From NCBI GenBank assembly GCA_049323895.1, contig JBMOKT010000030.1, positions 1-57,738 on the forward strand: a DNA stretch of 57,738 bases, read 5' to 3'. Positions 16,497 to 24,571 of the stretch are shown here, piece after piece (the first letter of the stretch is position 1; every line of letters begins with the position of its first letter). The notes under the pieces were generated by a model that was not told the origin of the DNA, searched no databases, and was given only the letters and a program-made list of their open reading frames with translations. This stretch comes from JBMOKT01 sp049323895 (GTDB taxonomy: Bacteria > Bacillota > Peptococcia > Peptococcales > BICA1-8). The position numbers and the translations under genes are program-made.

Positions 16497-16871
16497 TTAT
16501 ATCAATTCCACTGCCTCTTTTATACGATCATCGGCTATATCAACAATACGGCTGTCAGGACCCAAATGCTTCGCAAAAGCAAATTTTATATGGGGATAGG
16601 TTGTTTTTAGCCTTAATAGTTTACCGGGAATGTCACGATGCATGTGATTTCCTATTGTCAAAAACATGGGCATAACTATAATTTCCTTAACCTCCTGCTC
16701 CAGCATACCTTCAATTGCATCAACTAAAGAAGGCTTGCCAAACTCCAGGAAAGCTACCTGATACAACTTGTCGGGGTTTTTATCCTGAAGTTTGCTGGTA
16801 ATCTCTTTTATTTCCTCATTAGCATCTTCCCGGCGGCTGCCATGACCTAAAATAATTATTCCCTGCTCCAT
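16497..16871 (-). CDS. cbiX: CbiX-type sirohydrochlorin chelatase
   Basis: A 124-aa single-domain CbiX. It has IILGHGSRREDAN (about residues 5-17, active His), the LEFGKPSLVDAI segment and MPMFLTIGNHMHRDIP (about 67-82, metal-binding His). This is the short CbiX form that inserts cobalt (or Fe/Ni) into sirohydrochlorin. It is the last gene of a three-gene minus-strand unit with cobI and cobJ. The start is ATG after GGAGG. In the presence of Dsr enzymes it could also serve siroheme synthesis. Confidence 0.85.
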   Translation of the reverse strand: MEQGIIILGHGSRREDANEEIKEITSKLQDKNPDKLYQVAFLEFGKPSLVDAIEGMLEQEVKEIIVMPMFLTIGNHMHRDIPGKLLRLKTTYPHIKFAFAKHLGPDSRIVDIADDRIKEAVELI

Positions 16872-16885
16872 AAGTCTCTTACCTC

Positions 16886-17632
16886 CTAGCCCTTGCTATA
16901 ATTTTTCTTATTCTGATATCCTCTGGGAGTTATCATTTTGTTACGCTGGATAACTGTCTCTGAGTTTCCAATAATTACTGTAGTCAGCATATCAATATTA
17001 TGATTCAGCATGTCCTTTAAGGTGGTGATTATAACCTCCTCATTGCCCCTCTTGGCATTCCTTACCAAGCCGACGGGTGTTGACGGGTCCCGGTGCCAAA
17101 GAATAATTTCTCTGGCAGTTAAAATATTGTCAGGTCTGCCTTTGCTTTTGGGATTGTATAAAACAATAACCATATCCCCTAGGGCTGCTGCCTCAATCCT
17201 AGTTATTATTTTGTTCCAGGGGGTAAGGAGATCACTGAGGCTAATGACAGCAAAATCATGCATGAGGGGCGCACCCAGGGAGGCTGCTGCAGCAGTGGCT
17301 GCTGTTACCCCAGGGATTATTTCTACCTCAACCTGTTCACCCGTCATTTCCAGTACTATACCCGCCATGCCATATACACCCGGATCGCCGCTGGAAATAA
17401 CGGCCACTTTTTTGCCTTTTTGGGCTATTTCTACCGCCTGTCGAGCTCGTTCTATCTCCTTTGTCATTCCAGAATTAATAATTTCTTTACCTTTAACAAT
17501 ATCCTTTATTAAATCGATATATGTACCATAGCCGATAATAACATCCGCATCTTGTAAGGCTTGATCGGCCTTAAATGTTAAATACTCCTTATCACCAGGT
17601 CCTATTCCTATTACACTTATTACTCCATTCAC
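16886..17632 (-). CDS. cobJ: precorrin-3B/cobalt-factor III C17-methyltransferase
   Basis: A 248-aa SAM-dependent tetrapyrrole methylase: VIGIGPGDKEYLT at the start, SSGDPGVYGMAG (about residues 80-91), PGVTAATAAAASLGAPL (about 106-122) and LYNPKSKGRP (about 155-164). CobJ/CbiH carries out ring contraction and C17 methylation in cobalamin synthesis. The start is GTG at 17632 with GGGGGG 6 bases upstream. It lies between cobI and cbiX with gaps of 12 and 14 bases. Confidence 0.87.
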   Translation of the reverse strand: MNGVISVIGIGPGDKEYLTFKADQALQDADVIIGYGTYIDLIKDIVKGKEIINSGMTKEIERARQAVEIAQKGKKVAVISSGDPGVYGMAGIVLEMTGEQVEVEIIPGVTAATAAAASLGAPLMHDFAVISLSDLLTPWNKIITRIEAAALGDMVIVLYNPKSKGRPDNILTAREIILWHRDPSTPVGLVRNAKRGNEEVIITTLKDMLNHNIDMLTTVIIGNSETVIQRNKMITPRGYQNKKNYSKG

Positions 17633-17644
17633 ACTTATCCCCCC

Positions 17645-18358
17645 TTATTCGAGTCCGCCTTTTTTAACCAGCAATACAGATAAATAATCCCTGGATTGAT
17701 CCGCCACTTCATCTAGGTCAAAAGAAATATAGCCATCCTCAAAACCGCAGCGGGCACCGTAAACTGCCTTCTTTTCTAATCCACGGGCTTTTAAAACCCG
17801 GTAAACCTCCGGTAATGTCCTGCCTATCTTTAAAAACATTATGTTTTCGAATTTATCCAGGACCTCTTCAATTTCTGCCAGTTCATTTATTCCGGGAATA
17901 ATGACCAGCTTTTCCTCACTTTCGGCCAGGGGGACTTGCGCCATTGCCGCAAGCAGGTTAGGTGAACTAATACCGGGAATAATCTCCACCTGCAAATCAC
18001 TTATCATCTTTTTTAACTTACGGACTAAATAGATAAAAGTACTGTAAAAGGATGGGTCGCCCAAGGTAATAAATGCGCAGTCTTCCCCTCTGGAAAGAAT
18101 TTCAGCTACCTCCTGGGCAGCCTGCTGCCAATGTTTCTCTAAAACATGGGTGTCCCTGGTCATAGGGAGATGCAGCTCTAAAACCCTCCAGTCACCCTTT
18201 ACAGCCCCAGAGGCTATTTCCAGTGCGATACTGGGCTTTTCCCGCTGAGAAACAGGAAAGCAAACAACTTGAACCTTTTCTAGTATCTTTACGGCTTTTA
18301 AAGTCAATAATTCAGGGTCGCCAGGTCCAACCCCTACACCATATAGTTTACCTGCCAA
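17645..18358 (-). CDS. cobI: precorrin-2 C20-methyltransferase
   Basis: A 237-aa tetrapyrrole methylase that adds the C20 methyl group to (cobalt-)precorrin-2. Seen: YGVGVGPGDPELLTLKAV at the start, TLGDPSFYSTFIYL (about residues 97-110) and PGISSPNLLAA (about 126-136). The start is TTG at 18358 with GGAGGGG 7 bases upstream. It is the first of the cob genes here. Only part of the cobalamin pathway is in this cluster, so the remaining cbi genes must lie elsewhere. No cobalamin riboswitch was found upstream. Confidence 0.87.
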   Translation of the reverse strand: MAGKLYGVGVGPGDPELLTLKAVKILEKVQVVCFPVSQREKPSIALEIASGAVKGDWRVLELHLPMTRDTHVLEKHWQQAAQEVAEILSRGEDCAFITLGDPSFYSTFIYLVRKLKKMISDLQVEIIPGISSPNLLAAMAQVPLAESEEKLVIIPGINELAEIEEVLDKFENIMFLKIGRTLPEVYRVLKARGLEKKAVYGARCGFEDGYISFDLDEVADQSRDYLSVLLVKKGGLE

Positions 18359-18390
18359 AATTAATCCCCTCCGTCAATGGCCTTTTATGG

Positions 18391-18624
18391 TCATTCATCT
18401 ATATTTTTGCTATCTGTAATATCGATGTAATCAGGCTGGACGGGTATTATTATCCCGCCCACTATATAGGCAATTAAACCAGCGAATATGCCCACCATGG
18501 GGACAAATAATACTACCACCCACAACAGTCTTATCAAGGTGGCATCTATTCCAAAATATTTGGCTAAACCGCCGCAGACGCCCAGTATCTTTTTATTTTC
18601 TGTAGAACGGTACAGTTTTTTCAT
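18391..18624 (-). CDS. PspC-domain membrane protein
   Basis: A 77-aa PspC protein: KKLYRSTENKKILGVCGGLAKYFGIDATLIRL (residues 2-33) then a hydrophobic helix (about 34-60). PspC domains take part in envelope stress responses. It has no pspA neighbour here. It is upstream of the cob genes, and the 32-base gap to cobI makes cotranscription possible. Confidence 0.85.
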   Translation of the reverse strand: MKKLYRSTENKKILGVCGGLAKYFGIDATLIRLLWVVVLFVPMVGIFAGLIAYIVGGIIIPVQPDYIDITDSKNIDE

Positions 18625-18701
18625 TGCCCTATCCCCATTTCACTTAATTTTTTTGGACCTTAAATATTTCTCGTCCGAGGGATTATTTCCTGCAAAGATA
18701 A

Positions 18702-18732
18702 CAAAAAACTGAGCAAATTGCTCAGTTTTTTT
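18702..18732. terminator. palindromic terminator after CAP-domain gene
   Basis: AAAAAACTGAGC and GCTCAGTTTTTT form a near-perfect stem around AAATT. A-runs and T-runs on both sides allow use in both directions. Confidence 0.8.
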
Positions 18733-18735
18733 GCT

Positions 18736-18795
18736 GGTCGATAGTCAATAGTCAATAGACAATGGCATCCCTTTAGGGCTAAATTCTGGGATGCC
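18736..18795 (-). repeat. dispersed repeat family 2, copy 1
   Basis: About 60 bases that match 51416-51474 (plus strand) along the whole length. Both read, on the appropriate strand, GCATCCCAGAATTTAGC, then CCATTGTCTATTGACT and ATTGACTAT. In this copy GGCATCCC and GGGATGCC form a hairpin. See the finding on this family. Confidence 0.75.
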
Positions 18796-18813
18796 TCTTT
18801 TTTTCATATCCTA

Positions 18814-19728
18814 TTATTGTATCGTCACCTTTTTAAGCGTGGGATGCCAGATAACCTTGCTGTCCAATAGTTCCGAAACCATACGCAGAGGAACTACAGT
18901 TCTTCCCATAAACAGCTCCGGGATACTGTCACTAATATATCTCAGATTATTTTTTAATATAATATTTTTTCCAACCTTTAAGGTAATAACATTTTCCCCT
19001 TTTTTAATAATTATAGCCTGCCCCGCAACTTCCCAGTTTACTTTAAAGCCTAGTTCCTGGGAAACAAATCTGATAGGAACCATAACCCTGTCTTGGTCAT
19101 TTATGTAAGGCTTAATATCAGGGAATACCACATCTTTATTATTGTAAATAACCTTAATTTCTTCCTGGGCAGGTTCTTGACGGGAAAGTTCACCTTCCGG
19201 AAGCATTACGGCAGGTTTTGGCTTGTCTTCTCCAGCAATCTGCCTAATCTCCGTAGTCTCCCCCCTGGCCTTTATAAACATTTGGGTAAACATGATGCCA
19301 TAGGGACCTCCCTTCACTATCCCGATTCCCACGTGGGTAAAATCCGGTTTTAAGATATTTGCCCGATGCCCCGGGGAATTCATCAATGCTTCATGGGCTC
19401 CTGCTACACTGGAGTTCCCTGCCAAGTTTTCACCGGCCAGCCAGTATTCTACACCATATTTCTCCATCATTGCAAAAGGGTCGCCATATGTAGGAGATGT
19501 ATGGTTAAAATAGTTCTTTTCGATCATATCCAAAGATTTAAGGCGGGCCAAATCTACCAACCTTGCTTCCATTACTAATGGCTCAAGTCCAGCTTTTTCT
19601 CTCTCCTCATTCACCAGTTCCAGCATCTGGACTTCCAGTTGGGAGTCGCCCTCTGCAGCCCAAACATTTAAGGTAAAGCCTGTCAGTAATAAAAACATTG
19701 CTGCCAAATATACTGCTATTCTTTTCAT
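18814..19728 (-). CDS. secreted CAP/SCP (YkwD-like) protein with stalk domains
   Basis: A 304-aa protein with a signal peptide (residues 1-24, MKRIAVYLAAMFLLL...WAAEG), a CAP/SCP domain of the YkwD type at about 30-155 (MLELVNEEREKAGLEPL, AGENLAGNSS, LMNSPGHRANIL) and two copper-amine-oxidase-N-like repeats at about 190-304 (VPIRFVSQELGFKVNW; VPLRMVSELLDSKVIW). It is probably an envelope or spore-associated protein. The ATG at 19728 has AGGAG 7 bases upstream and starts the signal peptide. Domain order is normal for clostridial CAP proteins. Confidence 0.85.
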   Translation of the reverse strand: MKRIAVYLAAMFLLLTGFTLNVWAAEGDSQLEVQMLELVNEEREKAGLEPLVMEARLVDLARLKSLDMIEKNYFNHTSPTYGDPFAMMEKYGVEYWLAGENLAGNSSVAGAHEALMNSPGHRANILKPDFTHVGIGIVKGGPYGIMFTQMFIKARGETTEIRQIAGEDKPKPAVMLPEGELSRQEPAQEEIKVIYNNKDVVFPDIKPYINDQDRVMVPIRFVSQELGFKVNWEVAGQAIIIKKGENVITLKVGKNIILKNNLRYISDSIPELFMGRTVVPLRMVSELLDSKVIWHPTLKKVTIQ

Positions 19729-19817
19729 ATTAATTCTCCTCCTAACTGAATTCTTTACCTTATAAATATTCGTACTGCACCAACTTTTATTTAGGTGGAT
19801 GTTGCTGGTAAATAATA

Positions 19818-20780
19818 CTAGTATTGTACGATACACTTGCCCGCTTCAGGTTTTTTGTCAATTAATTTAGCATCATACATCCAATCTATTACTTCCTGCC
19901 ACCTGGACAGTTCTCCTCCTCCAAAGTTATCCATAAGTTCCAATAAGATGTCGAGGCTTTCTTCCTCTACCTCTTTATCTAAAGGAAACTGTTCATTTTG
20001 GTTGTTTAAAAGCAGTTCTAAGGCTTTTGCCGGGTTCTGGCGCACATAATCCTGCCCTTTTTGGGCGGCCCGCCAAAATTTCTTTAATAACTCTTTATTT
20101 TGCTTGGCAAATTCCTCACCGGAAATAATGACAAGTTCGTAGTAGTCCGGAACCCCATACTTTCTAGGATCAATTACATTAATCTTATAACCTTCCTTTT
20201 CAATTAAAATAGTTTCGTGGTTGATAAACCCACCACTGACGGCATCTACCTTTTCTGTTGCTATGGCAGGTATAATATCCCATCCAATATCAATAAAGTT
20301 AACTTTACTGATATCACCGCCGTCATTTGCAATAGCAGTTTTTGCTATAGCTTCATATACAGGCAGAGAAAATCCTACTGTCTTACCCTCCAGGTCTTTA
20401 GGAACTGCAATGTTTATTCCAGATCGAACCATAAGGGTGTTTAGAGGATGTCCCACCAAGCTCCCTACGGATACTACCGGAATATCATTAGCTCTGGCAA
20501 TAACTAATTGCGGTTGATAACTGACAGCTAATGTGGTTTTTTCTGCAGCAGCAAGCCTTAGGGGATCGTTTGTCTCTGCCGGCATTAAGATTTCGAGGTC
20601 AATCCCTTCTTCCTCAAAATATCCTTTTTCCAGTCCGGCATATAAAAAGGTATGTACTGCATTGGGATACCAGTCCAGCATGATTGATACTTCCTGTAAT
20701 TTGTTTGCTTCCTGCTTTTCACAAGCAGTAGTTCCTAACAGCATTAGCACAATAAATAGATAAATCATTACTCTCCTCAT
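19818..20780 (-). CDS. thiY: thiamine-precursor ABC transporter substrate-binding lipoprotein (NMT1/ThiY-like)
   Basis: A 320-aa lipoprotein: signal with the lipobox end LGTTAC (Cys20) then an NMT1/THI5-like domain with VSIMLDWYPNAVHTFLYAGLEKGYFEEEG (about residues 31-59). That opening is typical of proteins that bind hydroxymethylpyrimidine or related precursors. The ATG overlaps the thiX stop as ATGA. The operon order is thiZ-thiX-thiY and a TPP riboswitch lies upstream, which supports a thiamine-precursor role rather than nitrate/sulfonate. Confidence 0.85.
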   Translation of the reverse strand: MRRVMIYLFIVLMLLGTTACEKQEANKLQEVSIMLDWYPNAVHTFLYAGLEKGYFEEEGIDLEILMPAETNDPLRLAAAEKTTLAVSYQPQLVIARANDIPVVSVGSLVGHPLNTLMVRSGINIAVPKDLEGKTVGFSLPVYEAIAKTAIANDGGDISKVNFIDIGWDIIPAIATEKVDAVSGGFINHETILIEKEGYKINVIDPRKYGVPDYYELVIISGEEFAKQNKELLKKFWRAAQKGQDYVRQNPAKALELLLNNQNEQFPLDKEVEEESLDILLELMDNFGGGELSRWQEVIDWMYDAKLIDKKPEAGKCIVQY

Positions 20781-21562
20781 TTTAACCTCTCCTTATGATT
20801 TTGATTATAGTACCAGGGAATAAAATAACGCTCCAATACTTTTACCAGCCAGAAGAGGCCTATGCCCAGTCCGGCTAAAATCAGTACTGCCGCTAGTACG
20901 GCATCGGCTTGCAAGTTGCTTGTCATCCGCCTGCTGAAAGATCCTAACCCAGCATTCCCCCCTAGCCATTCGCCAATTACTGCACCAATTACACTTACTG
21001 CAGCACCTACCCTCACCCCTGTAAAAAAGCTTGGTAAAGCTGCAGGTACCCTTACTTTGCAAAAAATCTGCCAATCATTTGCCCCCATTGTCCGCAAAAG
21101 GTTTATGTATTGAATATCTACATTTTTTAGACCGTCAAAAGTATTGACTACTATTGGGAAAAAAGTTATCAGTACAGTAACCGCTATTTTTCCTCCAAGT
21201 CCATAGCCAAACCACATAATTAATATGGGGGAGAGAACTATAATGGGAATGGTCTGAGATGCAACCAGAAAAGGATAAAGGCTTTTTTCCCAAAATGGCT
21301 GGTACAGCATAAGCATGGAAAGCATAATTGAAATAACAATGGAAATAGCTAATCCTGAAATAATCTCTAAAAGGGTTACGGGCAAGTGGGTAACAAATAA
21401 CGTCCTTCTTAAAAGCCACAAGGCGGACAATACCTTACTAGGGGGAGGCAATATAAAGGTCGGCACTTTCAACATATGGACCCCAATCTCCCACACAAAT
21501 AGGAATATTGCGCAAACAAAGGGACTCGGCTTATCCATAATAAAAGCTTTTAAGCTTTTCAA
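20777..21562 (-). CDS. thiX: ABC transporter permease ThiX-like
   Basis: A 261-aa inner-membrane permease of the SsuC/TauC/ThiX type with about six hydrophobic segments and the EAA-type loop (INLLRTMGANDWQIFCKVRVPAALPSFFTGVR, about residues 153-184) that docks the ATPase. It starts by overlapping the thiZ stop (ATGA) and ends by overlapping the thiY start, so all three are coupled. Confidence 0.86.
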   Translation of the reverse strand: MKSLKAFIMDKPSPFVCAIFLFVWEIGVHMLKVPTFILPPPSKVLSALWLLRRTLFVTHLPVTLLEIISGLAISIVISIMLSMLMLYQPFWEKSLYPFLVASQTIPIIVLSPILIMWFGYGLGGKIAVTVLITFFPIVVNTFDGLKNVDIQYINLLRTMGANDWQIFCKVRVPAALPSFFTGVRVGAAVSVIGAVIGEWLGGNAGLGSFSRRMTSNLQADAVLAAVLILAGLGIGLFWLVKVLERYFIPWYYNQNHKERLK

Positions 21563-22320
21563 AATCCTTCCCCCTTTTCCAAACCATTAAGAATCTTTTG
21601 CCGCAGCATTACTAACTGGTCATTACCCAATAATTCTTTGCTGCGGGGATAGGGAAGGTTAATAGGAAACTCTGCAAACCCTTTGTTGGGAGGGGAGGAT
21701 AACAATAAAACCCTTTGGGCTAAAAAAACAGCCTCTTCTACATCATGGGTAATAAATATGATGGTGGGCTTAATCTCCAGCCACATATTAAGCAGCCATT
21801 GCTGCATTTTTAATCTTGTCAAAGCATCTAAGGCACTGAACGGCTCATCCAGGAGGATAATTTTATTCCCGGCAATAATGCTTTGTAAAAAAGCAGCCCT
21901 TTGTCTCATTCCGCCGGAAAGCTGGTAAGGAAAAGCATTTTCATATCCTCCTAAACCAAATTGGATCAGAACTCCCCTGGCCTTTTCCCTGGCCGTTTGT
22001 ACAGAAACCCCCTTAATTTCCAAGGGCAGGGAACAATTGTCCAAAACTGTCCTCCAGGGAAGAAGCAAATCCTGTTGGGGCATTAGACCTACCTTTCCTA
22101 AGATTGTTTCCGGGGAACCATCAAGCAGTATTTCACCCGATGTAGGGGTAAGGAGCCCCGCAAGAATATGTATTAAAGTGGTCTTGCCACACCCGCTAGG
22201 TCCAACTAAAGCCATAAATTCTCCGCATCCTACACTAAAGGAAAGGTTGTCAAATATAGGATTGGTATGTTCTTGGTATTGGTAAGATAGGTTGTATATC
22301 TTCAGTTCCGTTATAATCAA
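21559..22320 (-). CDS. thiZ: ABC transporter ATP-binding protein ThiZ-like
   Basis: A 253-aa ATPase with Walker A GPSGCGKTTL (about residues 38-47), signature LSGGMRQRA (about 134-142), Walker B IILLDEPFSALD (about 155-166) and H-loop THDVEEA. It powers HMP/thiamine-precursor uptake. The usual start would be TTG at 22320, but AAAGGAG directly abuts it; in-frame ATT (22317) or ATA (22314) would be better spaced, so the true start is uncertain. It is preceded by copy A of the dispersed repeat, a terminator and the TPP riboswitch. Confidence 0.86.
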   Translation of the reverse strand: MIITELKIYNLSYQYQEHTNPIFDNLSFSVGCGEFMALVGPSGCGKTTLIHILAGLLTPTSGEILLDGSPETILGKVGLMPQQDLLLPWRTVLDNCSLPLEIKGVSVQTAREKARGVLIQFGLGGYENAFPYQLSGGMRQRAAFLQSIIAGNKIILLDEPFSALDALTRLKMQQWLLNMWLEIKPTIIFITHDVEEAVFLAQRVLLLSSPPNKGFAEFPINLPYPRSKELLGNDQLVMLRQKILNGLEKGEGF

Positions 22321-22344
22321 CTCCTTTGCTTTTTGTCTAAAAAA

Positions 22345-22440
22345 TTAGAAAACACGGCTTGCGCCGAGCCTTTGACGACTACGGAAGCCTATGTTGCACT
22401 TATACTTATTACCTTGTAAAAGTTATACTTCCGATAAGTA
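22345..22440 (+). repeat. dispersed structured repeat family 1, copy A
   Basis: Starts TTAGAAAACACGGCTTGCG and ends near ATAAGTA. Contains the stem CGGCTT/AAGCC around GCGCC...GGCG-like pairing, then a 30-base block (22399-22428) identical to copies C and D. It lies in the thiZ leader, between the TPP terminator and the gene, antisense to transcription. Confidence 0.8.
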
Positions 22441-22444
22441 TTAG

Positions 22445-22469
22445 AAAAACCTCCGGTCAGGAGGTTTTT
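22445..22469 (-). terminator. attenuator terminator of TPP riboswitch
   Basis: Perfect 10-bp stem AAAAACCTCC (22445-22454) / GGAGGTTTTT (22460-22469), with a T-run tail on the minus strand. Placed just after the TPP aptamer and before thiZ, it is the probable expression platform: terminator formed when TPP is bound. Confidence 0.82.
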
Positions 22470-22482
22470 AGCATACTATGCT

Positions 22483-22585
22483 CTACACTTCCCCACGCTG
22501 GTATTACCCAGTTCAGGTCCAAAGGGTCAAAAACCTTCACAGCGGTTTTTTCTCAGCCTACGCTCTATAAGCTCCCCTAGCGGCA
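22483..22585 (-). promoter_or_regulatory. TPP riboswitch (THI element)
   Basis: On the minus strand the conserved THI parts occur in order: GGGGAGC, GGCTGAGA, GACCCTTTGGACCTGA, CTGGGTAATACCAGCG and GGGGAAGTG. This is the classic thiamine pyrophosphate aptamer. With the downstream terminator it would switch off thiZXY when TPP is plentiful, and it is the main evidence for the substrate of this transporter. Confidence 0.95.
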
Positions 22586-22603
22586 TTATCCTTTTATATT
22601 TAT

Positions 22604-22609
22604 ATTATA
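22604..22609 (-). promoter_or_regulatory. extended -10 promoter of thi operon
   Basis: On the minus strand TGTTATAAT gives a perfect TATAAT with the extended-10 TGn. The -35 at the usual distance is poor (AATCTT). It is placed about 20 bases before the TPP aptamer. Confidence 0.6.
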
Positions 22610-22648
22610 ACACAAAAAAATAGATGAAGATTACCCTTTATGTTGATA

Positions 22649-23302
22649 TTATTGAGCAGATTTATATGGTGGTGTAAAGCTAACATATCCATCTGCCAGC
22701 AAAGTTAAATCCTCCTGAAGGTTGCTCCAAAAGTGTCTGACCCTTTCCCAATGACTTCGCAGGTAGATTTTATTGTCCTGGGTAATATCTCCCTTAATAC
22801 AGACCTCCTCCAACTGCTCTAATTCTTCATGGTCTAAAATAACAGTATCCAGCAAGAGGTAGTTTTCCTGGGTTTCCTCAAAGTTTAATATTTGCTGCCA
22901 TTCCAATTCAATAAGTTTATACATCAACCAATAGGTTGCGAAGGTTTTGCCCAAAATTAATCCCGTTAGGGGCTTAAAGCAGGAACTATTTTTAGAAAAG
23001 CTGTTTAAAATTTCAAGATTGTAAAGTGCAGATCTTTGAGCCTCTTTTTTTATCTCTTCCGTGGTTTCCCCCTGCTTTATGCTTTCCTTAAAAAGATTAA
23101 TAAACGGCTCACTTTTAAGGGGGGTAATACCCTCAGAAAACAGTTCGGGAAATTCCCTTTGAAATTTCAATAACTCTTCTGCAGCAAAAGCAATAGCTGT
23201 TGCTGTTGTCAGCCAATAGAAACCCTCAGAATTAAACAAACTCAAAGAAAGGTTTTCTTTTTTTTCAAAAAAATTAATAACATTATGATATGTGCGTTCC
23301 AT
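22649..23302 (-). CDS. hypothetical helical protein
   Basis: A 217-aa soluble, acidic, mostly helical protein. No family is recognised. It has a repeated leucine/glutamate-rich helix pattern (AAEELLKFQREFPELF, about residues 41-56; DHEELEQLEEVC) which would suit a helical bundle. AGGAGGC before the ATG supports the start. It lies between the thi leader and the 69-aa gene, on the same strand as both, but with its own spacing. Confidence 0.6.
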   Translation of the reverse strand: MERTYHNVINFFEKKENLSLSLFNSEGFYWLTTATAIAFAAEELLKFQREFPELFSEGITPLKSEPFINLFKESIKQGETTEEIKKEAQRSALYNLEILNSFSKNSSCFKPLTGLILGKTFATYWLMYKLIELEWQQILNFEETQENYLLLDTVILDHEELEQLEEVCIKGDITQDNKIYLRSHWERVRHFWSNLQEDLTLLADGYVSFTPPYKSAQ

Positions 23303-23370
23303 ATTTGCCTCCTACTTCCCTTATTTGTCCTCCTGAGATATATACCCTGATTTCCATACCTTTAAAAATT

Positions 23371-23580
23371 TTACCGCTGGGTAATATTCTTGACAACAAC
23401 CTTTAAGGAAACCACATTGCCTTGCTCATCAAATTTAATAAGCACCAAGTCACCGGGAGCCAATTTACCGGGAATTATCCCCAGAGGAATTACCAGGTCC
23501 TTAAACCCGTTCGTAAAATATACTAATCCCTTGTCTATCTTTTCTACAGACCAGGTTTGTTTCCCATTCAAAATTATCAA
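23371..23580 (-). CDS. small beta-rich protein, DUF3006-like
   Basis: A 69-aa protein with alternating hydrophobic strands (WSVEKIDKGLVYFTNGFKDLVIPLG, then PGKLAPGDLVLIKFDEQGNVVSL). The layout resembles DUF3006-type small beta-barrels (an effector-free 'P-GD-L' turn), but this is a weak match from memory. It is divergent from the Fur-box gene at 23819. Function unknown. Confidence 0.5.
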   Translation of the reverse strand: MIILNGKQTWSVEKIDKGLVYFTNGFKDLVIPLGIIPGKLAPGDLVLIKFDEQGNVVSLKVVVKNITQR

Positions 23581-23753
23581 CCCCGCTCCTTTGCATATAT
23601 TTATTTTAACATTTCTACAATTCTTTTAAAATAAATATTCAACTATTGAAAAACTTTTTAATTTGAAGCTTGGCTAACCTACAGGGTGATATTTAATAAC
23701 AATTAGTTTTTTCTAAGAAATTTGACTTAGCTAACCCGAAACTAGTTATTTAC

Positions 23754-23782
23754 TTGATTTCAAAATAGATGTAAAATATAAG
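23754..23782 (+). promoter_or_regulatory. sigma-A promoter of the 42-aa ORF
   Basis: TTGATT at 23754-23759 and TATAAG at 23777-23782 with a 17-base spacer. Just downstream is a Fur-like box, and then a ribosome binding site and ATG. Confidence 0.65.
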
Positions 23783-23786
23783 CAAA

Positions 23787-23801
23787 TGATAATTGTTTTC
23801 A
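23787..23801 (+). promoter_or_regulatory. Fur-like box overlapping the start site
   Basis: TGATAATTGTTTTCA fits the 7-1-7 Fur dyad (TGATAAT-n-ATTATCA) in 12 of 14 arm positions. It starts 4 bases after the -10, where it would block transcription start. A second such box lies after the ORF (23945-23959). Confidence 0.55.
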
Positions 23802-23818
23802 ATTAGGAGGTGTGCTAA

Positions 23819-23947
23819 ATGAACTTATTCAGCGATAAAATTGCCAAAGCAAGAATAAACCGAGCTCAGAAAGAGTTTGAAAAACTTCAAAAACCAACCC
23901 AACATTTCAATAAACTTGAACTAGTGAAGAGCTTTCAACACAAATGA
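23819..23947 (+). CDS. 42-aa basic protein between two Fur-like boxes
   Basis: A short ORF of 42 residues, highly basic and helical (KIAKARINRAQKEFEKLQ at about 7-24), with no cysteines or membrane segment. It has a strong AGGAGG upstream of ATG 23819, a consensus-like promoter and a Fur-like operator in front, and a hairpin terminator behind. I do not recognise the family. The complete regulatory frame argues that it is expressed, probably in iron-poor conditions. It could also be a small regulatory RNA with a coding part. Confidence 0.6.
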   Translation: MNLFSDKIAKARINRAQKEFEKLQKPTQHFNKLELVKSFQHK

Positions 23948-23959
23948 TAATTACTATCA
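23945..23959 (+). promoter_or_regulatory. second Fur-like box
   Basis: TGATAATTACTATCA matches the 7-1-7 dyad in 13 of 14 arm positions, a better fit than the first box. It overlaps the stop codon of the 42-aa ORF. No gene start follows on the plus strand, so its target is unclear. Confidence 0.45.
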
Positions 23960-23976
23960 ATAAATTTTTGATTAAA

Positions 23977-24012
23977 TAAAAGGCGGCAAGGAATAATCCT
24001 TACTGCCTTTTA
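23977..24012. terminator. bidirectional terminator
   Basis: AAAAGGC and GCCTTTT are the outer arms of a 15-bp stem with one mismatch and one G-U pair, around ATAA. It lies between convergent genes, the 42-aa ORF and the HTH-like protein gene, and could end both. Confidence 0.75.
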
Positions 24013-24013
24013 T

Positions 24014-24379
24014 CTAATCCTGACCTTCAACTGATTGTAATCCATGGGTCATAAATTGTTCCGCCAAAGCCTTAACAGTTTTCGCAGAAACCCCCAATTC
24101 TTTGGCCATCTCCGTATCAGATTTATTTTGCTCAATTCCCGATATGAGATTATCCATATTAACACCAACTTCATCACACATGAATTTTAAACTTGGTTCC
24201 CTGCTCCATGGGGCCCCCTTAAAACCTTGTGTATACTCGGTGGGTCCTTTTTCATATTTAACGGTTACTCCTTCTGCATCTAAGCTTTCTAAGGTTGCAG
24301 AACCTTCCTCTGTAGGTACAAATGCGTTTCCTTTTACTTTGGCATTAAGTTCAGATGAGTAAGGATTTTTATCAGTCAA
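24014..24379 (-). CDS. hypothetical protein with C-terminal HTH-like segment
   Basis: A 121-aa protein. The N-terminal half is polar. The C-terminal part has SDTEMAKELGVSAKTVKALAEQF (about residues 86-108), a helix-turn-helix-like pattern. No family is recognised. It is convergent with the 42-aa ORF and downstream of a terminator on the other side, so probably monocistronic. It could be a small DNA-binding regulator. Confidence 0.55.
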   Translation of the reverse strand: MTDKNPYSSELNAKVKGNAFVPTEEGSATLESLDAEGVTVKYEKGPTEYTQGFKGAPWSREPSLKFMCDEVGVNMDNLISGIEQNKSDTEMAKELGVSAKTVKALAEQFMTHGLQSVEGQD

Positions 24380-24439
24380 TATTATTTACCCCTTTCTAAG
24401 TTATTAACATTAGTCTGCCACTGATAAAAAAGACTATAC

Positions 24440-24478
24440 AAAAAACAGCATCTCGTCACTGAAATGCTGTTTTTTTTA
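24440..24478 (-). terminator. terminator of two-component operon
   Basis: AAAAACAGCAT (24440-24450) / ATGCTGTTTTT (24464-24474). A-runs and T-runs on both sides. It lies about 100 bases past the histidine kinase stop. Confidence 0.75.
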
Positions 24479-24571
24479 TACCAAATAGGAAAAGTATAAA
24501 ATTCCTTAGTGTTCACTTTCCGTAATGAGTTTTTAGAAAACTTGGCTATGAATTAATTTAAAGATTATCGC

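Noticed and set aside
20805..21419. Overlapping open frames in the thi permease region
   Set aside because: Shadow frames of thiX; no family content.
22345..22440. Repeat copy A as part of the TPP riboswitch
   Set aside because: The aptamer and its terminator are complete at 22445-22585, and the same repeat occurs at three other places without a TPP element.
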